Source: Acidobacteriota bacterium
Lineage (GTDB): Bacteria > Acidobacteriota > DATKUA01 > JAFGBY01
Direction of reading: 5' to 3'
Assembly: GCA_016932915.1 (NCBI GenBank)
Contig: JAFGBY010000024.1
Span: 1-35,720, forward strand
Length of the DNA: 35,720 bases
The position numbers were made by a program, and so were the translations under genes. The number at the start of each line of letters is the position of its first letter. Positions within the stretch are counted from its first letter, which is position 1. Shown here piece after piece: positions 1 to 8,828 of this stretch. The notes under the pieces were generated by a model. That model saw nothing but the letters and a program-made list of their open reading frames with translations. It was not told where the DNA came from and searched no databases.

Positions 1-587
1 GTGGCATTTGATATCTCGGTCCCTGTTAAAGTATAAAAGCCAGATGGATAGCTGTTATATTTCAAAGTAGCTACAAGAGGAAAGGAACCGGCAATCTGTT
101 TTGCCGCTACGATGGCAAGGGAAAGCTCGATCAGGTCCTCGAACGCATAGAATATAATACAATCCACATTCTCATCCACAAAAGCCGTGATCTGGATCCT
201 GAAATTCCGAATGATTTCCTCCGGTGTTGCTGAACCATAAGGTCTGAGCACCTTCCCGCTTGGGCCGCACATCCCGGCGATATACGCCCTGTTACCAATT
301 GCAGCCCGCGTTGCTCGAATTGCGCTTTTATTGATGCGTATCGTCCGGTCATCAAGAGAATGGGGAGTCAGCTTCAATGGGGACATATCACAAGTATAGG
401 TAGTTAATATATCCGCCCCAGCCTCAAAGAATGCACCGGTTATTTCCTCAAGTATATCGGCATGATCCAGAGATATTCGAGGAAAGGATTGAATTTGCCC
501 GGGGTAATCCCTCGCCAGCACAGTATCCACACACCCCGCAGAGCAGAGGACCTTTCCACCTTTAATACTATTTAACAAACCGGCCAT
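1..587 (-). CDS. Homocysteine S-methyltransferase-like protein (N-terminal part, runs off window)
   Basis: The reading frame is open from the ATG at 587 to the window edge, giving about 195 residues without a stop. It resembles the homocysteine S-methyltransferase TIM-barrel family (MetH N-terminal domain, BHMT, MmuM): FFEAGADILTTYTCD matches the family strand 'GAD.i.T.TF', and GMCGPSGKVLRPYGSATPEE matches the 'G.iGP.G..l.p.g....ee' segment. In this family the enzyme moves a methyl group onto homocysteine using zinc held by three C-terminal cysteines, which lie outside the window and cannot be checked. The N-terminus is divergent: LCSAGCVDTVL stands where the family usually has DG-x-GT, so the substrate may differ. 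No Shine-Dalgarno sequence is visible before the ATG. The gene is divergent from the small lipoprotein gene at 758. Confidence 0.75.
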   Translation of the reverse strand, partial: MAGLLNSIKGGKVLCSAGCVDTVLARDYPGQIQSFPRISLDHADILEEITGAFFEAGADILTTYTCDMSPLKLTPHSLDDRTIRINKSAIRATRAAIGNRAYIAGMCGPSGKVLRPYGSATPEEIIRNFRIQITAFVDENVDCIIFYAFEDLIELSLAIVAAKQIAGSFPLVATLKYNSYPSGFYTLTGTEISNA

Positions 588-703
588 TTTAGAAAAATTT
601 ACTTAAACCATTATACTATAATACGGATATTTAATGTAGAAATCTTTAAAGTGGAATTAAAAATACATCATATTTTAGGAGATTTCTTCCTGTTAATCGA
701 TTG

Positions 704-732
704 TTGCACACAGGCACCCTATCATTTATAAT
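704..732 (+). promoter_or_regulatory. Candidate sigma70-type promoter for the WXXGXW lipoprotein gene
   Basis: TTGCAC at 704-709, a 17-base spacer and a perfect TATAAT at 727-732. Transcription would begin near 739. That supports the ATG at 758 as the start, because the longer frame from 701 would begin upstream of the transcript. Confidence 0.45.
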
Positions 733-743
733 TTATACAATTC

Positions 744-750
744 AAAGGGG
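744..750 (+). promoter_or_regulatory. Ribosome binding site that fixes the start at 758
   Basis: AAAGGGG lies seven bases before the ATG at 758 and so selects that codon over the in-frame upstream start at 701. Confidence 0.6.
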
Positions 751-757
751 ACAAGTT

Positions 758-979
758 ATGAAGAGATTCATTACCAGAATACTATCATCGATGCTTTTAC
801 TTGCATTCATGTTTACGGCAATGACTGCCTGTCATCAACAACCACCCGGCCCTCCACCACCACCAAGAGCCGAAACTCACAAGCCTCCGAAACCGAATAA
901 ACATGCCGTATGGGTTAAAGGGCACTGGAAATGGGATGGAAACAGTTGGATATGGATTAGAGGACATTGGAAGAAATAA
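758..979 (+). CDS. Small lipoprotein with WXXGXW (YXWXXGHW-type) repeats
   Basis: A 73-residue product. Residues 1-26 form a lipoprotein-like signal (MKRFITRIL..., hydrophobic core LLLAFMFTAM, then TAC as the lipobox cysteine). A proline-rich linker follows (QQPPGPPPPP). The end carries two aromatic repeats, AVWVKGHWKWDG and SWIWIRGHWKK, which fit the two-copy WXXGXW repeat family found in small exported proteins of unknown role. The start at 758 is chosen because AAAGGGG precedes it and because the signal peptide begins there. A strong hairpin follows the stop. It is probably a monocistronic envelope lipoprotein. The function is unknown. Confidence 0.8.
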   Translation: MKRFITRILSSMLLLAFMFTAMTACHQQPPGPPPPPRAETHKPPKPNKHAVWVKGHWKWDGNSWIWIRGHWKK

Positions 980-992
980 AGTTTGTAACAAT

Positions 993-1022
993 AAAAAAAG
1001 GGCTCTTTTCAGAGCCCTTTTT
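993..1022. terminator. Bidirectional intrinsic terminator
   Basis: Stem GGGCTCT (1000-1006) pairs with AGAGCCC (1011-1017) around the loop TTTC. It has an A-run before and a T-run after, so it can stop the + lipoprotein gene and the convergent M16 operon ending at 1037. Confidence 0.9.
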
Positions 1023-1036
1023 AATCATGTTGGCAT

Positions 1037-2431
1037 TTAAAATCCAGAATCGGAAACCTTCTTTGTTTCCCATTCACCATATTTTGCAAGCAATGGTTTG
1101 ATTTCTTCAGCCTTACCGATTACTACGAGCACATAATCATTAGATGGAAGAATCTTAACAGCAGCTTTGTTTACCTTGGTAGTTTCTGCTTTAGATACGT
1201 TGTCCAATAATGTCGAATAATAATTCTTGCCAAGATTGTAATATTCTAGTTCCAGCAGTGTTGATGCTTTCGCACTGTTCCTCTGCAATGTCGGAGGAAA
1301 TTGGCCAAGAATATAATTCCTCGCGCTTTCGACTTCTTTTGCTTCAAAACCGGTTGTAGCGGTTTTATTAAGAAGGTCAAAGACGATATCGAGCATCTGT
1401 TGGATATTTTTATTTGCCGTATAAGAATATATGGAAATGACGCCATCATCCTTCCATGAATCCATCCTGCTGCGAGCACCGTATGTTAAACCACGTTTTA
1501 TTCTCAGCTCAGTATTAAGCCAGGATGTAAACCTGCCGCCAAAAAGAGTCTGTACAACTTCCGCTTCAGGCGCAATCGGATCCGATTTATTAAATCCTGG
1601 CGATGAAATCATGAAGTAGGACTGTGTTGCATCAGGTTTATCAATAAGAAGGAGCTTCTTTCCTTTGATTTCCGGAAAAGCAGGCATTTTATAAACCGGT
1701 TTCTCAGTTCCAGGATTTTTCCAGTTCATCAATCCTTTATTAAATTCCTTCTCCAACTCTTCTTTTGTGATATCACCAACTACTGCAATGCTTGCAAGAT
1801 CCGGCCTGTAGTATTTGCTGAAATAACTCTTTAGCTCCTCTGGAGTCATCTTTTTTAAAGATTCTTCATTACCCATAGCAAGATTTGCCATTGGATGTGA
1901 ACCAAAGTATGCTTTCTTCATATAAGGCATTAACGCTCTTGAAGCCTGATCTTTAATCGATTTCAGGTTTTCGAGACGTTTGAATCTCTCATTTTCAATT
2001 TCGCCCTGGCTGAAAGATGGATTCAGCAGAGAATCGGAGAGTATTTCTATAACCTTCGGTAAGTACTCTTTTAAGGTATATCCGGAAATTGAAACATACT
2101 CAGAGTTTGAGATAATCCTTAGTTCAGCTCCCATGAAATCAAGTTCTTCAGATATCTGTTCGGCAGTCATTTTCGCGTTTCCTTTAAGAACTAACTCCGC
2201 CGCAAAATCCGAGATACCTTCAATCCCAGCCGGCTCAAAAGCGGTACCGGCGCCATCAATAATAATCTTAAAGCTAACGATCGGGAGGGAATGATCTTCA
2301 AGTAAAAGTATTTTCATCCCGTTTTCGGAAGCAATCTGCTGAGGAACCGGCAAGTCGATTCCTGCCATTCCAATTAATGTGAATACAGCCATAAGTATAA
2401 TCACCAAACTAATCATTGATTTACTTCTCAT
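1037..2431 (-). CDS. M16 family peptidase, non-catalytic partner subunit, exported
   Basis: A 464-residue protein with an N-terminal signal segment (about residues 5-24). It is laid out as an M16B (pitrilysin/processing peptidase) two-domain subunit. The zinc motif is lost: where the upstream paralogue has HFIEH, this one reads DFAAE at residues 75-79, so the two His ligands and the catalytic Glu are D, E and A. It keeps the C-terminal-half segment RGLTYGARS, which corresponds to the R/Y substrate-binding pair typical of the non-catalytic subunit in M16 heterodimers. The start overlaps the stop of the active subunit by one base (TAATG), with GGGAGGTGAG just upstream, so translation is coupled. 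I infer that the two form a periplasmic heterodimer that degrades peptides. A bidirectional terminator follows. Confidence 0.9.
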   Translation of the reverse strand: MRSKSMISLVIILMAVFTLIGMAGIDLPVPQQIASENGMKILLLEDHSLPIVSFKIIIDGAGTAFEPAGIEGISDFAAELVLKGNAKMTAEQISEELDFMGAELRIISNSEYVSISGYTLKEYLPKVIEILSDSLLNPSFSQGEIENERFKRLENLKSIKDQASRALMPYMKKAYFGSHPMANLAMGNEESLKKMTPEELKSYFSKYYRPDLASIAVVGDITKEELEKEFNKGLMNWKNPGTEKPVYKMPAFPEIKGKKLLLIDKPDATQSYFMISSPGFNKSDPIAPEAEVVQTLFGGRFTSWLNTELRIKRGLTYGARSRMDSWKDDGVISIYSYTANKNIQQMLDIVFDLLNKTATTGFEAKEVESARNYILGQFPPTLQRNSAKASTLLELEYYNLGKNYYSTLLDNVSKAETTKVNKAAVKILPSNDYVLVVIGKAEEIKPLLAKYGEWETKKVSDSGF

Positions 2432-3753
2432 TACTCACCTCCCGTAGGAATCAGATTACCTGTCGTCATCTGATCAACCGTGAAATACTTCTTTGCTGCG
2501 GTTTTGATATCTTCAAGAGAAACAACTGCATACTTTTTCATTCTCTCGAACACTTTTTTATAATCGCCGTAGTATATTTCAGCTCTTCCAAGTAAATCGG
2601 CTTTTCCTCCGATGGTTTGCAATTCGTCATAGAAAGAACTTTTCACATTGTTGACAGCTTTTTGGAGTTCACGCTGGGTAATACCTTCGTTTTTAATTTT
2701 CTCTAGCTCTTCAAGCACAATCGTTTCAATTTGTTTCATATCAACACCTGATTTCGGATGAATCCTGAACGAAAACACAAAAGGATCGATTGTCTCAAAC
2801 AAACCACCGCTCACATCAACTGCCAGCTTTTCATCCCTGACCAGTCTTTTATAAAGACGGCTGCTTTCACCATCCATTAACGCTGATTCAATTATTGAAA
2901 CCGGGAAAAATTCATCATCAGTACATTTGGGAGCATGAAACACCATCATGAAGTACGGCATCTGCGCTTCTTTATTGATAACAACTGTTTTCGGGCCAAG
3001 TTGAGATGGTTCAACTGTAGTTACATCTTTAGGTTTAGGGCCTGGTTTTATTCCGTCATAATATTTTTCTAGAAGAGGCATGATTTCTTTTTCCTGAAAA
3101 TCACCAACCACAATCATCAAGGAATTGTTTGGAGCATAATAAGTATGATAATACTCCAGAATATTTTCGCGACTCCAGTTCTGGATATCACTCATCCAAC
3201 CGATAACGTCCCAATGATACGGATGAGCCGTGATTGCAGTAGCATTAACCTGCTCTTCAAGAAGCGATTCGTTATTATTATCCACAACCAGGCGTCTCTC
3301 TTCAGCTACGACTCCACGTTCTGATTCAAGAACCTCTGATTCAAATATCGCGCCCTGCATTCGATCCGCTTCGATCTTTATCATTTCTTCAAGGGCTGTT
3401 TTCGGAAACCAATCGGTATAACCGGTCATATCGTAACCGGTAAACGCGTTGTTGCTGCCACCCAGGAATTCCATAATCCTGTCGAATTCGCCGGGCCCGA
3501 CTTTTTCCGTTCCATTGAACATCATATGTTCGATAAAATGGGAAACGCCGGTGATACCTGGGCGTTCATTCCTAGAACCAACCCTGAAATAGGTGTACAG
3601 CGCAATATTAGGGATAGCGTGATCTTCGAGAAGAAGTATCCTCAATCCGTTATCAAGCTGGTGTACTTTAACGTCCTCTATCTTCAATTCAGCTCCAGCA
3701 AACACTGCAAATAGCAGAAAGAAAGATATAAGGAACAATGAAGTATATTTCAT
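2431..3753 (-). CDS. M16 family zinc peptidase, catalytic subunit, exported
   Basis: A 440-residue protein with a signal peptide (hydrophobic residues 5-20, cleavage plausible after AGA). The inverted zinc motif HFIEH sits at residues 72-76, and the third ligand is a Glu around 151-152 in ERGVVAEERR, the spacing expected for M16. It is the normal length for a single M16B subunit. AAGGAGA lies ahead of the ATG. It is the first gene of a two-gene operon with the inactive subunit at 1037-2431. By family knowledge such proteins cleave short peptides or leader peptides in a clam-shell dimer. The substrate cannot be read from the sequence. Confidence 0.93.
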   Translation of the reverse strand: MKYTSLFLISFFLLFAVFAGAELKIEDVKVHQLDNGLRILLLEDHAIPNIALYTYFRVGSRNERPGITGVSHFIEHMMFNGTEKVGPGEFDRIMEFLGGSNNAFTGYDMTGYTDWFPKTALEEMIKIEADRMQGAIFESEVLESERGVVAEERRLVVDNNNESLLEEQVNATAITAHPYHWDVIGWMSDIQNWSRENILEYYHTYYAPNNSLMIVVGDFQEKEIMPLLEKYYDGIKPGPKPKDVTTVEPSQLGPKTVVINKEAQMPYFMMVFHAPKCTDDEFFPVSIIESALMDGESSRLYKRLVRDEKLAVDVSGGLFETIDPFVFSFRIHPKSGVDMKQIETIVLEELEKIKNEGITQRELQKAVNNVKSSFYDELQTIGGKADLLGRAEIYYGDYKKVFERMKKYAVVSLEDIKTAAKKYFTVDQMTTGNLIPTGGE

Positions 3754-3816
3754 ACATATTCTCCTTTAGATTAAAATCTCCGGGTAAATAAACCCTTAAT
3801 AACCTTATTTTCATCC

Positions 3817-3831
3817 GTGATAATATATCAC
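3817..3831. promoter_or_regulatory. Perfect 15-base palindrome upstream of the M16 operon
   Basis: GTGATA-ATA-TATCAC, two perfect 6-base arms about 65 bases before the M16 start codon. It looks like a dimeric operator. The GTGA/TCAC ends resemble CRP/FNR half-sites, but the spacing is 7 rather than 6. No regulator gene is adjacent. Confidence 0.3.
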
Positions 3832-3934
3832 CAGATCAATTTTAAATCACAGGAAATCAAAACAAGATTATCCTTCAATATAAAAACGCTTGAAGAACAA
3901 AATAGTTTTAAAGTTTTGTTAAAATTGTTACAGA

Positions 3935-5068
3935 TTAATCCTTAAGTGCATCAGTCTGGTTTAAATAAATACTTTTATAAATGAGAATTTCCGCATCATC
4001 AGAAGAGCATTCTACACTGACTTTACTTATTGATTTATCTGTTTTTACTGTTGGATATGTTATCAAGTAATAATGCTGAGTAGCATTGTATATATCATTA
4101 AAAATATTCAAAAGTTCAGAAACACTTTTTGCTATTTTAAAATAATGACTACTACCTTCTATCCCTTTCATATCCATTAAAGCACCAAGTCTTTTTTTAT
4201 CATTAAGCTTGAAATAAGTATTTCTACCGCTTAAAGCTTTCATGGTTCTGGTATTAGAATCCATAACTACTGACAAACAATCCGCATTATTAAGGTATTG
4301 ATTGAATGTCAACTCGCTTTTTACTTTTTCACGTTGATCAATAGAATATTTAATGCTGTTACCAATTTTTACTCTATCTAAAGATGTATTGAATGGAACA
4401 CCATCTGAAAAAATGAATAAGATCTTCCTTGCATCAAGGTTTTCAAGATTTAAAAGGAAATCAGTCATACCTCTTAAAAGATCCCAATTCATCTTCATTG
4501 TAACTTCTTTGAATTTATTAAAATCTATATTTCCACTTTCAAGATTTTCTTCTATCGAATGTAAAAAGGTTTCTGTGTTATCAGTCATTTCTGTTAAAAC
4601 TACAGTATTGTCATAATCAGCATAATACATTCCGAAATAGTCTCGCTTATTATCAATTCCCTTTACAAATTCCTTCATTGCTTTAACAAGATTCTGAAAT
4701 TCATCACTATCCTGGTTCATCTTGCCGGCAAACAGGAAAATATAGAAGTTAGGCTTTAGGTAATTATACAATTCTTTGTCAGGTTGAGTCTCTTCTGAAT
4801 CATTTTTCGATGGTTCATCCGACTGCCCATCAAGATAATTAATCTCATCAATACTCGTAATCTTTATCAACTCCTCATTCTCATGAATCTTAAAATCTTT
4901 GCTGGATAATCCTTTTATCGATTTCATGTCGTTACTTAAAACACTTACCTGCAATAACCTGTAATGAGCACTTATTTTCATTTTCACATCATCTTTATTA
5001 TGTGAATCAGTAAAAATCAAAACAGGAAACATGATAAGCACTAAAATGTTAAAAAGTATCTTTTTCAT
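3935..5068 (-). CDS. VWFA-related secreted protein (short partner)
   Basis: A 377-residue protein with a signal peptide (residues 3-20). It follows the plan of the 'VWFA-related' family first defined in Acidobacteria: an N-terminal beta segment (LLQVSVLSND...GLSSKDFKIHENEELIKI, about residues 38-70) and then a von Willebrand A fold whose later strand has ILFIFSDGVPF. The first strand reads FYIFLFAGKMNQ (about 108-119) where a working metal site has DxSxS, so the MIDAS looks lost. It directly abuts the larger paralogue (TAG then ATG), so the two are co-translated. Codon use is AT-rich. I infer an envelope adhesion or scaffold role; there is no enzymatic motif. Confidence 0.8.
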   Translation of the reverse strand: MKKILFNILVLIMFPVLIFTDSHNKDDVKMKISAHYRLLQVSVLSNDMKSIKGLSSKDFKIHENEELIKITSIDEINYLDGQSDEPSKNDSEETQPDKELYNYLKPNFYIFLFAGKMNQDSDEFQNLVKAMKEFVKGIDNKRDYFGMYYADYDNTVVLTEMTDNTETFLHSIEENLESGNIDFNKFKEVTMKMNWDLLRGMTDFLLNLENLDARKILFIFSDGVPFNTSLDRVKIGNSIKYSIDQREKVKSELTFNQYLNNADCLSVVMDSNTRTMKALSGRNTYFKLNDKKRLGALMDMKGIEGSSHYFKIAKSVSELLNIFNDIYNATQHYYLITYPTVKTDKSISKVSVECSSDDAEILIYKSIYLNQTDALKD

Positions 5069-7315
5069 CTAATTTATCATCCCCTTATAATCCACAGACA
5101 GTTCTCTTGATGATTTATACTCCTGGCCCCTCTCATCAAAATAACTGCATTCAAGGAGGTATTCTCCCCTGGACAGTGGTTTTATATCCAGGGCAAACAT
5201 CAATCCATTGGAACCGTTTTTATGAGGAACTTCTTTAACAAGATTTACTTTAGATATTTCATCATTAGCAGAGCTGGAGCGTTCATTCAATACTTTTTTA
5301 AGGCTCCATTTGTAATTGGCTATATTTCCGCTGTCTTTCAATCCCTTTGCATTGAGAAAAACAAGAAGTTTTTCTATGCTTGGATTGATAATCCCGATTT
5401 CGGGAGTTATTAGTGTACCGGATAGATAGAGAGGATTATCAGGGTTGATTTTAACCTCGTCTCTCCCCGGGTATGGCGCAAATTCACTTATTGCAACTAT
5501 ATTCTCCCTGCTGTTGAGAACAATCATCGAACCGAGGTTAGCCTCAGAAGGTGTATACAAAGGAACCTTGATCTGTCGGTTAATAGCAGCATTCTTTCCA
5601 GTTTGGACATCGTTAATAAAATATCGGATAGTATAATCGCCCGGAGGAAGAGTAATAAAATCAAAATAACTTATTTTATCCACTTTTTTCTTCCGCAATG
5701 TATCGCTGAAATCTACAGTAACTATCTTATGCGTTGAACGTACTTCAGCGCCATCCAAGGTTTTAGCAATAAAGGATATATTGAGCTTAGAACTCATTTT
5801 TTCATGAATTATTTCATCAATATCAAGTTCACTTATCATAAGTATAAGTGAGGATACAGAACTCGTAGGGAAGAAATAATAATCCGAACAGAGGGAAAGT
5901 TCGTTGAACTCAATACCGCTCAATGCGGCGTTGTTTAGATACCATTGTTTTTCATCACTGGTTAATTGATTATATTGTTTTGGCATAGCTATTTGTGACC
6001 TATAGCTCAACTTAACATCATCACGGTCAGTCTTGATCTTTACATCAAGTACCTCGCCCGGTTTATATTTATCTCCCGGATAAAAACTCAACAAGTAATA
6101 AAGCGAAGAAAGTCTTTCTACTTTTTCCATGGTCTTTACCAGATTTTCTGTATCTGTCCCTGATTTTATAAACTCCCCACCCGTATAACCGCTATACTGC
6201 TGCAGGCTCTGGGTCCGTGCCATTTCAGCCATCATCGCATTCTGTGTATTTTCAGTATTAACATCAACTGATGATGTATCAATACTATTTGCTGTCCTTT
6301 TGCCGACATCCAGAACGTATAGTGACATATTATATGTATTAAAAGAGCTTATCGACTGCTTAAGAGCAAGCATCGAAGAACCAATATCTTTCTTGTAAGT
6401 CCTGGGGCCATCTGATCTTGTCAGAGGATTATAATCTGTCATATCAACAAAATATGTATCACCCCAGAAATAGAGACCGGCTGTCACCAGGATAACATTC
6501 TTACGCCCCGGAATTTCCTTCATAGTTTGGCCGAGAAGTGAAAGTTTTTCGAGTATATCGAGGTAGAGAGTATTCTGCTCATTCATCAATGCTTCTTTTA
6601 ACATCTGATCCGATTGTTTGTTCTCGGGAGGTAACATTTTAGCCCTTCCACCATCCAAATCGGGTGTATTAAATTCGGTCAAGGTTTCTGTAGCGATCGC
6701 TCCTCTTAATTCAGATAAATCAAATGGATTTCGGTAGACTATTGAGCTTCTTTTGAATAAGTCACTTTCGATATATTTTTCTATCGTATCATATGCCTTT
6801 TCTTTATCTGCTGTATAAGGTAATACCTCAGCAATAACTCGGTCATCAATATGATAAACTGCTATTTTATCATCAGGCCGTAAGACAGCTTTACTGAAAT
6901 CTTGAATCGCTTTTAGTATATTACGCTTTTGCAAATCATATTTTGGAGCATTATAGATAGCAAAGGAATAGTACCTGGGAGGTAAAACTTCCTCCTCTTT
7001 AGAAATAGGGGTTTTAGTTTCAGCAACCTTAACAGTTTTGGATATAGCTTTCTCATATTCAAACTTATCAAACCGGGCGATTTTAACTCTATCTCCATTT
7101 ATATATAACTCGATATCATCTTTCGTCAGATCTCTAATATGCTGATCATTGCCGTCCAATGCAATGAAATCCACCTGTGTTAAATTTACCTGGACTGTGT
7201 AATCAGCCCTGGGCTTACAGACAGATTTGCCAGTATTTTCCGCTGTTTCCAGGGGACTGAAAGAAAAAACTGCAAGTCCTATAATTAAGACATATATCAA
7301 TCTTCTATTAAACAT
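5069..7315 (-). CDS. VWFA-related secreted protein (large partner)
   Basis: A 748-residue exported protein. A signal segment (about residues 5-22) is followed by the family's N-terminal segment VDFIALDGNDQHIRDLTKDD (about 48-67, matching the 'v.v.d..g.pv.gL...DF.l.edg' pattern) and a VWA-like fold containing KIAVYHIDD and GRKNVILVTAG. About 300 further residues of beta-rich sequence have no motif I recognise. The first VWA strand reads YYSFAIYNAPKYD (about 115-127) with no DxSxS, so metal-dependent binding is doubtful. I start it at 7315 because AGGAGGG lies six bases before that ATG. It is first in an operon with the smaller paralogue. Confidence 0.85.
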   Translation of the reverse strand: MFNRRLIYVLIIGLAVFSFSPLETAENTGKSVCKPRADYTVQVNLTQVDFIALDGNDQHIRDLTKDDIELYINGDRVKIARFDKFEYEKAISKTVKVAETKTPISKEEEVLPPRYYSFAIYNAPKYDLQKRNILKAIQDFSKAVLRPDDKIAVYHIDDRVIAEVLPYTADKEKAYDTIEKYIESDLFKRSSIVYRNPFDLSELRGAIATETLTEFNTPDLDGGRAKMLPPENKQSDQMLKEALMNEQNTLYLDILEKLSLLGQTMKEIPGRKNVILVTAGLYFWGDTYFVDMTDYNPLTRSDGPRTYKKDIGSSMLALKQSISSFNTYNMSLYVLDVGKRTANSIDTSSVDVNTENTQNAMMAEMARTQSLQQYSGYTGGEFIKSGTDTENLVKTMEKVERLSSLYYLLSFYPGDKYKPGEVLDVKIKTDRDDVKLSYRSQIAMPKQYNQLTSDEKQWYLNNAALSGIEFNELSLCSDYYFFPTSSVSSLILMISELDIDEIIHEKMSSKLNISFIAKTLDGAEVRSTHKIVTVDFSDTLRKKKVDKISYFDFITLPPGDYTIRYFINDVQTGKNAAINRQIKVPLYTPSEANLGSMIVLNSRENIVAISEFAPYPGRDEVKINPDNPLYLSGTLITPEIGIINPSIEKLLVFLNAKGLKDSGNIANYKWSLKKVLNERSSSANDEISKVNLVKEVPHKNGSNGLMFALDIKPLSRGEYLLECSYFDERGQEYKSSRELSVDYKGMIN

Positions 7316-7320
7316 TATAT

Positions 7321-7327
7321 CCCTCCT
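7321..7327 (-). promoter_or_regulatory. Strong ribosome binding site that fixes the start at 7315
   Basis: AGGAGGG on the minus strand, a near-perfect Shine-Dalgarno sequence. It falls inside the longer in-frame reading that would begin at 7333 and points to the ATG at 7315. Confidence 0.8.
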
Positions 7328-7636
7328 GTTCATTGCAGTTGATATATAGCAAATAACCTGCCATAAAATTTTAAAACGAGATTTTAAAAGATCGGATTTT
7401 GTCCATATATGATGACATAGATAATCATTACAACGTATAAATTAATAAAATGTTTTTTATATCCAATATAAAGAAAACGAAAAACAAAACAGATGTCCTT
7501 CATTTATATCATGCAGATATTTCTCTGAACCAAAACAGAATTTCTATTAAAATTACTTCTTCACTTAGCCCTGATAGTAGAGTATTGTAAAAAATATGTT
7601 ATATAAAAGATCAAATAGAACAGAGGATTATGGAAG
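7328..7636. other. AT-rich divergent intergenic region
   Basis: This gap separates the minus-strand VWFA operon from the plus-strand phosphatase. It must hold both promoters, but I see no hexamer pair with good spacing on either strand: TATAAA at 7602-7607 lacks a -35 partner, and TTGTAA/TATATG on the minus strand is weak. There are no hairpins, repeats or small genes that I can support. Confidence 0.5.
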
Positions 7637-8782
7637 ATGCATCTAAATAAACGGACACTCATATATTTAATAATATTGCTATGTTTTGTACCTGCCGTAT
7701 ATTCCGAAAACCAGTCTCAATACCCACTTGTCAACAACAACAAAATCCGAAATATTATATTACTTATCGGGGACGGTATGGGTGCTATCCAATCATCCGC
7801 AACAAGAATCAGGTATTTCGGACCCGATGGTAGACTCGAATTCGAAAAGATGCCGGTAATCGGTTTAATGAATACACATGCCGCCGACAAACTTGTCACT
7901 GATTCCGCAGCTTCCGGAACGGCAATGGCATGTGGTATAAAAACCAATTGCAAAGAAATCGGAATGACACCGGATAATCATTCCGCACTTTCAATCCTCG
8001 AGGCATGCCGTGACATCGGGATGTTCACCGGGATTGTAGTCACATCTAGAATTACACATGCGACCCCTGCTGCATTCTCAACCCACGTCGTCAGCAGGAA
8101 AGAAGAAGAAGAAATAGCCAAACAATTAGTGGAAAGTGGCATCAATGTTCTTTTCGGTGGAGGAAAAGATTATTTTCTACCTTCCGATACAAGTGGAAGT
8201 AAAAGGGATGACAATCTCGATCTCATAAAAACTGCAGAAGAAAACGGTTATCAATTCATCGAGGATGATACATCACTTGATACTGTCGATTCTAAATATA
8301 TCCTTGGCCTGTTTCAGATGAAGGAGCTGACAACCTTTGCACCTGAACCATCATTGGAAACATTAACACGTTATGCAATAAATTTTTTAAACAAGGGTGA
8401 AAAGGGATTTTTCCTGATGGTTGAGGGCAGTCAGATCGACTGGGAGTGCCATGATAATAAAAAAGAGGCAATGTTCAGGCAGGTTTTATTATTTAATGAT
8501 GCTGTTAAAGCAGCCCTGGAATTTGCGGTTCAAGACGGTAACACCCTGGTAATAGTAACTGCGGATCATGAAACAGGTGGGATGATTATAAAAGATGGTG
8601 AGCTTGATGGCAGCAAAATTAATATTTCCTGGGCAAGTGGTGATCATTCCAATGCTCCAATCCCGGTATACTCTTTTGGCCCCGGAGCGATAAAGTTTAC
8701 CGGTATGTACGACAATACAGAACTTGCAAAAAAAATGGCAGAATCGCTCGGAATCCAGGATTTCCCGAAAATTATACAGTAA
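7637..8782 (+). CDS. Alkaline phosphatase, exported
   Basis: A 381-residue phosphomonoesterase of the PhoA-type alkaline phosphatase superfamily, with a signal peptide (about 1-23, ending VYS). Metal ligand D46 is in LLIGDGMG, and the nucleophile S90 is in VTDSAASGTAMACG. TRITHATPAAFSTHV, FFLMVEGSQIDWECHDN, ADHETGGM and the terminal SGDHSNAPIPVYSFGPGA supply the remaining zinc/magnesium ligands. All core motifs are present, although it is shorter than E. coli PhoA (471 residues), so surface insertions are missing. It would release phosphate from organic esters in the periplasm. GGAAG lies just before the ATG. I see no pho box. Confidence 0.95.
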   Translation: MHLNKRTLIYLIILLCFVPAVYSENQSQYPLVNNNKIRNIILLIGDGMGAIQSSATRIRYFGPDGRLEFEKMPVIGLMNTHAADKLVTDSAASGTAMACGIKTNCKEIGMTPDNHSALSILEACRDIGMFTGIVVTSRITHATPAAFSTHVVSRKEEEEIAKQLVESGINVLFGGGKDYFLPSDTSGSKRDDNLDLIKTAEENGYQFIEDDTSLDTVDSKYILGLFQMKELTTFAPEPSLETLTRYAINFLNKGEKGFFLMVEGSQIDWECHDNKKEAMFRQVLLFNDAVKAALEFAVQDGNTLVIVTADHETGGMIIKDGELDGSKINISWASGDHSNAPIPVYSFGPGAIKFTGMYDNTELAKKMAESLGIQDFPKIIQ

Positions 8783-8828
8783 TACTACGATAACTCCTTT
8801 ATTTCATTAAACCAGGTGTAAAAAAACC

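Noticed and set aside
701-757. Longer start for the small lipoprotein
   Set aside because: It would begin before the predicted transcription start and place the signal peptide internally; AAAGGGG supports 758.
7602-7607. TATAAA as the alkaline phosphatase -10 box
   Set aside because: The nearest TTGTAA is only 11 bases away, and nothing fits at 16-18 bases.
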